Position numbers and translations under genes: made by a program. A stretch of DNA of 12,464 nt. Origin: an uncultured Mycoplasmatota bacterium. GTDB taxonomy: Bacteria > Bacillota_I > Bacilli_A > RF39 > UBA660. The stretch is taken from contig CAOKUH010000042.1 of assembly GCA_948472605.1 (NCBI GenBank), positions 1 to 12,464 on the forward strand, given 5' to 3'. The notes beneath the pieces were generated by a model that was not told the origin of the DNA, did not search any database, and saw nothing but the letters and a program-made list of their open reading frames with translations. Below, piece by piece: positions 7,305-12,464 of this stretch (within the stretch, counting starts at the first letter, position 1; each line of letters starts with the position of its first letter).

Positions 7305-7475
7305 GTATACTACAGAGCACGGGGAGGTGAGTGGTGTTAGGACAATGTCTTAAACCCGTATAATTATATGTGTCGATTATCTCTTGAGTACAAATGAGTG
7401 TGCCATTAGATTTTATATCTATTCTTAAGAGCACGGAACCTTATCTTTGGTAAAACAAGTAACCCAGTTTTCAAG
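7297..7475 (+). ncRNA. Candidate bridge RNA (guide RNA) of the IS110 element
   Basis: No gene fits 7297-7529, yet the region is structured. First stem-loop: ACGGG (7319-7323) pairs with CCCGT (7355-7359), enclosing an unpaired AGGTGAGTGG side and an inner TTAGGACA/TGTCTTAA hairpin (7337-7353). Second stem-loop: CTCTTGAG (7381-7388) pairs with CTTAAGAG (7424-7431) with one G-U pair, enclosing a 35-base loop with a small TAGAT/ATCTA hairpin (7407-7421). Two successive stems with large internal loops, upstream of an IS110 recombinase and just after a TATAAT box, are the known plan of bridge RNAs, whose loops pair with target and donor DNA. A 9-bp direct repeat AGAGCACGG (7314-7322, 7428-7436) brackets the two stems. 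Start and end are estimates, and the guide-target matches are not verified. Confidence 0.5.
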
Positions 7476-7529
7476 TAGAGATTTTCAGTCAATGCCTGTT
7501 AACAAAAATATTTTAAAAAGGAGTTATTT

Positions 7530-8759
7530 ATGTTAAAGACAATTTATAATAATTGTGCTGGTATTGACGTTCACAAAAAAGTAATTGTAGTTACCATTAC
7601 TAAAACTAATAAAAGTAATATCACTGTTTATCAAACAAAATCTTTTTCCACTTTTACTGAAGACCTAATCACTTGTCGTAATTGGCTAGTAGATAATCAA
7701 ACTTTCGATGTTTGTATGGAATCAACTGGTAAATATTGGATTCCAGTTTTCAATATTTTAGAAGTAAATTGTAAATGTGTTGTATGTCATCCTAAGTATG
7801 TTAGAAGTATTCCTGGCAAGAAAACAGACAAAAAAGATTCTAAATGGATTGCTGATATGTTTAAACATGTACTTGTCGAACCTTCTTTTATGCCGCCTGC
7901 TGACATTAGACAACTTCGTGATTTAATGCGTTATCGCAACAAACTAGTCAATATTAGAACTGGAGAAAAAAATAGATTTCAAAATTCTCTTACTGTTTCT
8001 AATGTTCAAATTGCTAGTGTTGTTTCTGACGTCTTTGGCAAAACATCACAATCTATTCTAAAATTAATGCTTGATAATCCTAATTTAACTTTAGAAGATA
8101 TTTCTCCACTTATTAGCAAAAAAATGAAATCAGATCCAAAAGATATTTTGAAATCTATCAATGGTTCCTTTGATGACTCTCAAGTCTCAAAGATGACAGT
8201 TTGCTTAAATCACTATGATGCTATTAATGAATGCATTGAATCATTAGAACAACAAATTCTTAAACTTACTGTCAAATACTCTACCGAAATCAACTTACTT
8301 TTAACTATACCTGGAATAAGCGAAACCTCGGCAATATTTATTATAACAGAAATTGGCACAAACATGAACGTTTTTATTTCTGACAAACATCTTGCTTCTT
8401 GGGCTGGTCTTACTCCTCGGTGTAAAGAATCTGCTGGTAAAAAACAATCGGTTAGAATTATCAAAGCTGGACAATATATTAAGCCTTTACTTGTTGAATG
8501 CGCCTTAAATGCCATCAAGGATAAGTCTTGTCCTTACATTAAAGCAAGATACGAGTCTATTAAAAAGCGTCGTGGCCATAAAAAAGCTATTATTGCAATT
8601 GCCAGACTTCTTTTAGTATCCACTTATCATATTCTTAATACAGGTGAAGTTTTTGATAATGATAGATTTGATAATCTTTTGAATAAAAATATTAAAAAAC
8701 ATAACAAGAAAGTTCAAAATACCGAAGATATGATTTCTTATTTAGATAAATTAGGTTAA
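7530..8759 (+). CDS. IS110-family transposase/recombinase
   Basis: DNA recombinase that inserts and excises its element, guided by a bridge RNA in studied relatives. The N-terminal DEDD (RuvC-like) domain shows GIDVHKK (D13), CMESTGKYW (E64) and KTDKKDSKWIADM (D100, D103). The C-terminal Transposase_20 domain runs from LLTIPGISETSAI (257-269) through WAGLTPRCKESAGKK (291-305), where S301 is the expected catalytic serine, to KRRGHKKAIIAIARLLL (346-362). At 409 residues it is full length, with no frameshift. AAAAGGAG lies about eight bases before the ATG. Middle residues (about 160-250) are divergent and helical, matching the coiled-coil linker of the family. All catalytic residues are present, so the element may still be active. 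Confidence 0.95.
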   Translation: MLKTIYNNCAGIDVHKKVIVVTITKTNKSNITVYQTKSFSTFTEDLITCRNWLVDNQTFDVCMESTGKYWIPVFNILEVNCKCVVCHPKYVRSIPGKKTDKKDSKWIADMFKHVLVEPSFMPPADIRQLRDLMRYRNKLVNIRTGEKNRFQNSLTVSNVQIASVVSDVFGKTSQSILKLMLDNPNLTLEDISPLISKKMKSDPKDILKSINGSFDDSQVSKMTVCLNHYDAINECIESLEQQILKLTVKYSTEINLLLTIPGISETSAIFIITEIGTNMNVFISDKHLASWAGLTPRCKESAGKKQSVRIIKAGQYIKPLLVECALNAIKDKSCPYIKARYESIKKRRGHKKAIIAIARLLLVSTYHILNTGEVFDNDRFDNLLNKNIKKHNKKVQNTEDMISYLDKLG

Positions 8760-8779
8760 AGTATTACTTTGCAGAATAA

Positions 8780-8807
8780 CTGATAACAACTTATTATTTC
8801 AAAGAAC
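8780..8807 (-). repeat. Right inverted repeat of the IS110 element
   Basis: Complement of the left repeat: TGATAACAACTT (8781-8792) and TCAAAGAAC (8799-8807) match AAGTTGTTATCA (7292-7303) and GTTCTTTGA (7276-7284) exactly. Weaker similarity (10 of 15 bases) continues inward to about 8765 and 7319. Confidence 0.85.
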
Positions 8808-8912
8808 AGCACGCGAACATGCGTTTTGTTTATTTTAACGTCTTTATTGACGATTTTTGTGTTGGGTTGAATTTCGTATTTTATTTTCAACCTTCACTTC
8901 CATTCTCAAATA
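8808..8912. other. Right flank of the IS110 element: gene-free, two hairpins
   Basis: No reading frame of note. A short CGTC/GACG stem followed by ATTTTT (8839-8858) could be a weak terminator for the transposase transcript. GGTTGAA/TTCAACC (8865-8892) is a perfect 7-bp inverted repeat with a 14-base loop. Part of this stretch may belong to the end of the element if the true end lies outside the inverted repeat. Confidence 0.4.
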
Positions 8913-9042
8913 ACAAAAAAACTAGATGGTACTTCTAGTTAATATTTATTACTCTCGAATAAAAAGTTCGAGCTTCATATCAATCTGGTGCGATAAACGA
9001 AGGCGTTTACAACTTTTAGCGAGTTCGTTTAATCAACTTTCT
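8913..9042 (-). ncRNA. Candidate small structured RNA
   Basis: On the minus strand a TATAAT box (plus ATTATA, 9049-9054) is followed by about 130 bases with no gene but three successive stems: AAACGAA/TTCGTTT (8995-9030, with an alternative AAACG/CGTTT pairing at 8995-9008), CTCGAA/TTCGAG (8954-8972), and AACTAGA/TCTAGTT (8920-8940) followed by seven T residues, a good terminator. The stretch is richer in G and C than its surroundings. It could be an independent small RNA or the 3' end of the 94-residue gene's transcript. I do not recognise its family and see no good -35 box. Confidence 0.4.
8920..8940 (-). terminator. Terminator on the minus strand
   Basis: A perfect 7-bp stem AACTAGA/TCTAGTT with a 7-base loop, followed on the minus strand by TTTTTTTG. 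It would end the candidate small RNA and/or the transcript of the 94-residue gene at 9133-9417. Confidence 0.75.
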
Positions 9043-9132
9043 AGACTTATTATACTACTATTTTAGTATTTTTCTACTATTTTTTGATATTCCATAAAAT
9101 GAAAAAGATTTATAGATTTGAATATGTAATAA

Positions 9133-9417
9133 TTATAATACAAGTTCTTTATCATCAATAATATTTTCAAAAAAATTATATCCTAATTCTATTGCAAGTA
9201 ATGTATAATACTCACTTAACTTAATAACTTCTGTAGGTAATAATTTATTTAAATCTTGTACTGTAATATTTGGATATTTTTTTACAATACTCAAAACATT
9301 ACTCATATAAATTTTACCTGCTAAATCAAATAAATTTATTAACTTTTGACCATTGTTCAAATGCTTACACATTAGTTCTTTTTTTATAATTCTATTTAAT
9401 GATTTTACACTATCCAT
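9133..9417 (-). CDS. Hypothetical helical protein, 94 residues
   Basis: Almost entirely helical by pattern, with no signal peptide. The N-terminal part is basic (LNRIIKKELMCKHL), the middle hydrophobic (LINLFDLAGKIYMSNVLSIV), and the end acidic (ENIIDDKELVL). No family is recognised; size and character would suit a small element-encoded or phage-like protein. The ATG at 9415-9417 has AGGAGG seven bases upstream and a good promoter at 9465-9493, so expression is well supported. It lies between the IS110 element and the palindrome-rich stretch and may be the outermost gene of the decayed element that follows. Confidence 0.65.
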   Translation of the reverse strand: MDSVKSLNRIIKKELMCKHLNNGQKLINLFDLAGKIYMSNVLSIVKKYPNITVQDLNKLLPTEVIKLSEYYTLLAIELGYNFFENIIDDKELVL

Positions 9418-9464
9418 TTTTTTACCTCCTAAAATCTATATCAATTTAATTTTTATTGGCTTAT

Positions 9465-9493
9465 AATATAATCTTTTATTTTAAATAAGTCAA
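9465..9493 (-). promoter_or_regulatory. Promoter of the 94-residue gene
   Basis: On the minus strand TTGACT (9488-9493) and TATATT (9465-9470) are 17 bases apart, followed by AGGAGG and the ATG. Confidence 0.7.
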
Positions 9494-9584
9494 TAAAATT
9501 TTGAATTAAATTTGAATATAATTTTTCTTTTTTTCTAAGAAATTTTGATTTAATTATTAAATAATATCTTTATAATTAGTTTAA

Positions 9585-9597
9585 TCGCCACTTTTTT
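9585..9597 (+). repeat. Extra copy of the terminal repeat motif
   Basis: TCGCCACTTTTTT here is identical to 9638-9650 and inverted at 9845-9857. The third copy lies 53 bases outside the left arm of the 224-bp element, giving a direct plus inverted arrangement. Confidence 0.7.
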
Positions 9598-9635
9598 TTA
9601 TGATTTTTGCAAATTATTAGATAAGTAGTCAAAAT

Positions 9636-9859
9636 AGTCGCCACTTTTTTCAACATAAAATCTAGAATTTATAAGGGCTAGAAACAAATGGCGTAGTCAT
9701 TTTTAGGGGACAAAGTCGTCATTTTTGCAAGTGCAAACAATAGTGACACCACGAGAAAGTGCCATTTTACAAGGGTAAAATATGTTTCGTGGTGTCCAAC
9801 ACTTATGCCCATTAAAAAAAGCAGTGATTTTTTAGTAGTTAGTGAAAAAAGTGGCGACT
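9636..9859. repeat. 224-bp element with 17-bp perfect inverted repeats and nested palindromes
   Basis: Outer arms AGTCGCCACTTTTTTCA (9636-9652) and its exact complement (9843-9859). Inside are TCTAG/CTAGA (9661-9682), two GTCATTTTT direct repeats 22 bases apart (9696-9704, 9718-9726), TTGCA/TGCAA (9725-9736), and a two-tier palindrome GACACCACGA/TCGTGGTGTC (9745-9754, 9787-9796) enclosing ATTTTAC/GTAAAAT (9764-9770, 9775-9781). This resembles an oriT, a MITE-like element or a large structured RNA; the sequence alone does not decide. Confidence 0.75.
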
Positions 9860-9877
9860 CATGTTTTTTAAAAAATA

Positions 9878-9910
9878 AAAATAATGACAGTTAATGTTTG
9901 CCATTATTTT
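9878..9910 (-). terminator. Probable terminator of the recombinase operon
   Basis: AAAATAATG/CATTATTTT is a perfect 9-bp stem, followed on the minus strand by TATTTTTTAAAA. It is about 140 bases past the stop of the last gene of the three-gene unit (10048). Confidence 0.5.
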
Positions 9911-9932
9911 AAGCAAATCTATTGATAATAGG

Positions 9933-10012
9933 CACTTATAATTCGTAATGCTTATATGCTAAAGCAAAAATGCTTTTTTGATTTAGGACATCTTAAAAAA
10001 GAATTATAAGTG
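9933..10012. repeat. 80-bp structure with 12-bp perfect inverted repeats
   Basis: CACTTATAATTC (9933-9944) is the exact complement of GAATTATAAGTG (10001-10012). Inside, AAAGCA/TGCTTT (9961-9976) forms a tight hairpin followed by TTT. It begins 36 bases past the stop of the 176-residue gene, so on the minus strand it could be a 3' RNA structure; it could also be a small repeat element. Confidence 0.65.
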
Positions 10013-10047
10013 GGTTCCTGTTGGCAATAGAGGAATTAAAATAATTG

Positions 10048-10578
10048 TTAGTTCGTGATTTCTATTTCTAAATTATTTTCGGTTTTTATATTAAATTCTG
10101 TTTTAGAATAGTTTAACAATTCATAAATTAATCCATTAAAGTCAAAGTTGATATTTTCATAAACTTCTTGTATTTCCGATACATCATAAATTGTTTCAGT
10201 AAGAAAATCTATTTTATTTTTAAAGTCTAATTTGTAAAATTTTGATAAAACTTCTTTAGTTTCATTTTTAACTTTTTCGTTTATAAATGGTTCAATATCA
10301 ATTCCATTTAGTTCTATTATTATATCTTGTAAGTTTGCACCAACTAGTAAAAGTTGTGTTGCTAGTGCCATAGTATTTTCTAAATTTAGGTTAAATGATT
10401 CTAACACCAATTTGTCATTTTCATAAGCCTCATCACTGCTTGAATAATTGCCATCATTAATAAGTCCATTATCTAAATGGTTTAATAAAATACTCATTAG
10501 ATATATTTTATTTTCCTTACTTAATTCTCTAAAATTTATTAATACTTCTTTTAATTCTTCACTTATATTATTTTTCAT
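10048..10578 (-). CDS. Hypothetical acidic helical protein, 176 residues
   Basis: I recognise no family. The protein is acidic and mostly helical, without signal or membrane segments. It seems to hold two related halves: ISEELKEVLINFRELSKENK (residues 5-24) resembles VKNETKEVLSKFYKLDFKNK (about 122-141), each followed by a hydrophobic helix (IYLMSIL and IDFLTETI), so an internal duplication is possible. The ATG at 10576-10578 has AAGAAGGA about 11 bases upstream. It starts 18 bases after the stop of the 80-residue gene and is the last gene of the recombinase unit. Such a place suggests a function tied to the mobile element (regulation, maintenance or defence), but this is inference. Confidence 0.7.
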   Translation of the reverse strand: MKNNISEELKEVLINFRELSKENKIYLMSILLNHLDNGLINDGNYSSSDEAYENDKLVLESFNLNLENTMALATQLLLVGANLQDIIIELNGIDIEPFINEKVKNETKEVLSKFYKLDFKNKIDFLTETIYDVSEIQEVYENINFDFNGLIYELLNYSKTEFNIKTENNLEIEITN

Positions 10579-10596
10579 TTTCTTAAATCCTTCTTT

Positions 10597-10839
10597 CTAA
10601 ATTTCTATTTCTTTTTCATTTTTTATATTTTCTTTAAAGATAACAGTTTTAGTTTTTTCATCATATTGAAAGTAACCACTTTTATAATTTTTATCTATTA
10701 CTTTAATGGTATTTCTATCAAAAAGATAAACTTTAAATTCGTAAATATCAAAGCTCTTTTTTAGATATTCTAAAACTTTAAATTGTTTTATTGTATCAAC
10801 TTGATTTTTCAAAATATTTTCATTTGTTAATTTTTTCAA
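10597..10839 (-). CDS. Small hypothetical protein, 80 residues
   Basis: Not recognised. The first 30 residues are helical and basic (MKKLTNENILKNQVDTIKQF). The rest looks like a small beta-sheet with alternating aromatic and charged residues (FKVYLFDRNTIKVIDKNY, then GYFQYDEKTKTVIF), ending in a charged tail. The start is a TTG at 10837-10839; the ribosome site GAGGTG overlaps the last codons of the recombinase reading frame, and the gap to that stop is 6 bases, a sign of translational coupling. The recombinase is broken upstream, so whether this gene is still transcribed depends on a promoter I cannot see. Confidence 0.65.
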   Translation of the reverse strand: MKKLTNENILKNQVDTIKQFKVLEYLKKSFDIYEFKVYLFDRNTIKVIDKNYKSGYFQYDEKTKTVIFKENIKNEKEIEI

Positions 10840-10845
10840 AATCCT

Positions 10846-12273
10846 TCACCTCTTAATTGTTATTGATTTCATAACATAATGATTTTCTTTTTCTTTACGA
10901 GGTATGTATTCAAAAACTTCTTCTGGTTTAGTTAATTTAGTTATTTCATTTTTATCGATATAGAGAAAACCTATTTTTGATTTTTCTTCATCAACTGGAA
11001 AACATCTTACGATTTGTCTAACATCAACATATTCAAATTCCATTGTCTTATTATCATAGTTATAAATAGATTCATAATAACCGACATTATAGAATTCTCT
11101 CAAACGAAGTAAATTCTCAGTTATAGTATTGCCAGGTAAGTATTCACTATATCGCATTTTTACTTTTTCATTTTTTTCATTAACATAAGTTCTATTAATA
11201 TCTAAATAACCATTAGCAAGTAAATTACATAAATCATCAAAGAAAGAATTTCTAAAATTGATTTTTTTAACTTTTATCTTTTTATCATCATAAATTAGTA
11301 AAATATCTTCTATCCATTTCATCAAGTAATCGGCTTGTTCATCTCTAGTTAAATATCTCCAACTTTTTATTTTTTCTTTATAAATAGTTGGATAAACTAA
11401 CTTGTTTATGTAATCAATATCTCGTTTTACTAAAATATCTTCAGGAGTAAATTGCAATTCTTCTGCAATATCACATTCTTTAATTTTTACTTCTAAATCT
11501 TTAATAGTATCTTCAACAATTTTTCTTTCTTCATTGTATTCTTTCAAAGTAAAAGTTCCACTCACATAGGCTTTTTTAATTCGTTCAAATTTAGTATTTT
11601 GAATATTTAATTCCTTTATTAATTTATCTTTAGGATTATTTAATTTAGTTTTAATCATAGGAAGTAGTGATTGATTTACTACCATGTCATAAAGAAAAAG
11701 TTCTTCCATAATATTATTAATTGTATCTTCAATTTGATTTTCACGAATGGTAATACCACGATCATTACAATAATAGTAATAATAAGATACATTATTCTTT
11801 TTGGTAGTTGCTTTTCCACCTAAAATTCTGCTACATTTAGGACATCTTAATTTTTGCAAATAAAGATAAGTTAAATGCCTTTTAAAACATCTGCTATTCT
11901 TTTTCTTTTGAACTTGGCATTCTTCCCAAAAATCTTTTTTAATTAAAGCTGGACATACATCATAGTAATAAGTAGGATTAGCTGATTTTTTATTTTGAAC
12001 ATAATCACCTTTATAGACTTCATTTTGTAATATTCCAAAAATAGTGGAATCACACCAATTTGTTTTTCCAAGTACTTTTTCTTCATTATAAATATTAGCA
12101 ATAGTTTGATAAGAGTTACCACTATGATAGAGTTCAAATATTCTTATGGCTATATCTTTAGTTGATTCATCAATAACTAACTTTTTTTCTTCTCGTTTAT
12201 ATTCAATAGGAGTTCTACTTGGAATATGTCCTTCTGCTATAGCACCACATAATCCTATTTTAGTTCTTTGGTA
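10846..12273 (-). pseudogene. Large serine recombinase, N-terminally truncated (TnpX/phage-integrase type)
   Basis: The frame is open for 475 codons from a TAG at 12274-12276 to the TGA at 10846-10848. Residues 3-110 (RTKIGLCGAIAEGHIPSRTP, later NSYQTIANIYNEEKVL) match the Recombinase domain of large serine recombinases. Residues 139-172 are the zinc beta-ribbon (CPKC at 144-147, then CNDRG), followed by a coiled coil and a long C-terminal domain. The N-terminal resolvase domain with the catalytic serine (about 150 residues) is absent, and no ATG or GTG start exists in the first 138 codons; the first usable start, a TTG at 11859, lies inside the zinc ribbon. One ribbon cysteine reads Arg (CGT for TGT). 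Intact relatives are integrases of mobilizable transposons and phages. It is therefore a dead integrase, unless its missing half lies elsewhere, for example across an inversion or assembly break. Confidence 0.88.
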
Positions 12274-12464
12274 CTATAAAAGTGTAATAAGTAAACCAAA
12301 TCCAACAGGTTGAAAGTTACACTTATTTTATTTATTATGAAGAAGGTATGATTGGATAACGTGTTGTTCTTGGAGATAAAGTTCTCGTAATAGAAAGTGT
12401 TATCCAACCTTCACATAATAGATTCGATTAAGCAAGTTGAGACTGAAATAATTCTCGTGTTTTT
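12274..12464. other. Unidentified segment joined to the truncated recombinase
   Basis: No gene is supported. Two inverted-repeat structures are visible: AAGTGTAA/TTACACTT around an AACC/GGTT pair (about 12280-12324), and an imperfect long one with cores TTGGATAAC (12352-12360) and GTTATCCAA (12399-12407), whose arms extend through GAAGG/CCTTC to ATTATG/CATAAT (12334-12419). Plus-strand codons from 12361 read RVVLGDKVLVIESVIQPSHN before a stop and could be a gene fragment, but I do not recognise it. Confidence 0.4.

Larger units (their letters stand above)
7276..8807 (+). mobile_element. IS110-family insertion sequence, apparently intact
   Basis: About 1.53 kb, measured from the outer edges of the inverted repeats. 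Order: left repeat with a TATAAT box, about 225 bases of structured non-coding DNA, an intact 409-codon DEDD/Ser recombinase gene, then the right repeat only about 20 bases past the stop. A long leader on the gene's 5' side is the layout of the IS110 group, while inverted repeats near the ends are usually a trait of the IS1111 group, so this element combines both. True ends may lie a few bases outside the repeats; I could not fix the core dinucleotide, and there is no obvious target duplication, as expected for this family. Confidence 0.88.
9494..10047. other. Gene-free, palindrome-rich stretch
   Basis: No convincing reading frame on either strand. It holds an AT-rich leader (9494-9584), three copies of TCGCCACTTTTTT, the 224-bp nested-palindrome element (9636-9859), a minus-strand terminator (9878-9910) and an 80-bp hairpin structure (9933-10012). 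Its density of palindromes is far above the rest of the window and resembles a transfer or replication origin of a mobile element, or a small non-autonomous element. Confidence 0.6.

Noticed and set aside
7222..7434. 70-codon minus-strand reading frame in the IS110 leader
   Set aside because: It runs antisense through the structured leader and the left inverted repeat, with no ribosome site; most likely chance.
7314..7436. AGAGCACGG direct repeat as a target-site duplication
   Set aside because: Both copies lie inside the element, between the left inverted repeat and the gene, so they cannot be a duplication of target DNA.
8213..8518. 101-codon minus-strand reading frame
   Set aside because: Lies wholly inside the transposase gene on the opposite strand, where the protein motifs are clear; a shadow.
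9843..9860. GAAAAAAGTGGCGACT resembles the end of Cas9 tracrRNAs (AAAAAGTGGCACCGAG)
   Set aside because: No repeat-spacer array, no cas gene and no matching anti-repeat; the string is explained as an arm of the 17-bp inverted repeat.
11943..12137. 64-codon minus-strand reading frame
   Set aside because: Out of frame with, and fully inside, the recombinase pseudogene; low-complexity hydrophobic product.
1..12464. CRISPR arrays, tRNA or rRNA genes
   Set aside because: No regularly spaced repeats and no rRNA-like stretches were seen; no tRNA cloverleaf was recognised by eye.

Overview
The window looks like chromosome of a low-GC Bacillota (Firmicutes), probably a gut-type lineage with very AT-rich DNA. 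It has a tRNA-sensing T-box leader, AGGAGG-type ribosome sites, TTGACA/TATAAT promoters, TGA used only as stop, and an unusual isoleucyl-tRNA synthetase. I cannot name a genus from sequence alone.

Layout. Positions 1-4687 form a housekeeping block on the minus strand. A coiled-coil protein (3752-4687) and a 78-residue protein (3509-3745) form a two-gene unit. After it comes ileS (124-3225), which has its own promoter, an isoleucine-specific T-box leader (about 3240-3465) and a terminator just past its stop. A phosphohexomutase (4824-6185, plus strand) diverges from the coiled-coil gene. From 6186 to 7200 lie two unknown minus-strand genes (133 and 71 codons) among several hairpins. An intact IS110-family element follows (about 7276-8807). 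It has a DEDD/Ser recombinase, a structured non-coding leader that fits a bridge RNA, and unusually long inverted repeats. Downstream of it are a possible small RNA on the minus strand (about 8913-9042) and a 94-residue unknown protein.

From about 9494 to the end the window looks like the remains of a mobile element. A 630-base gene-free stretch holds a 224-bp structure bounded by 17-bp perfect inverted repeats, with more palindromes nested inside it, and a second, 80-bp hairpin structure. Then a minus-strand unit of three closely spaced genes reads: a large serine recombinase that has lost its whole catalytic domain, an 80-residue protein and a 176-residue protein. The recombinase reading frame stops abruptly at 12273, beside an unidentified 190-base segment rich in inverted repeats.

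Strongest points for a second look: (1) the IleRS signature motif reads GLHH instead of HxGH, a swap linked to mupirocin hyper-resistance in type 2 IleRS; (2) the IS110 leader RNA and its unusual inverted repeats; (3) the nested-palindrome element at 9636-9859, which could be a transfer origin, a small non-autonomous element or a structured RNA; (4) the small-RNA candidate at 8913-9042.
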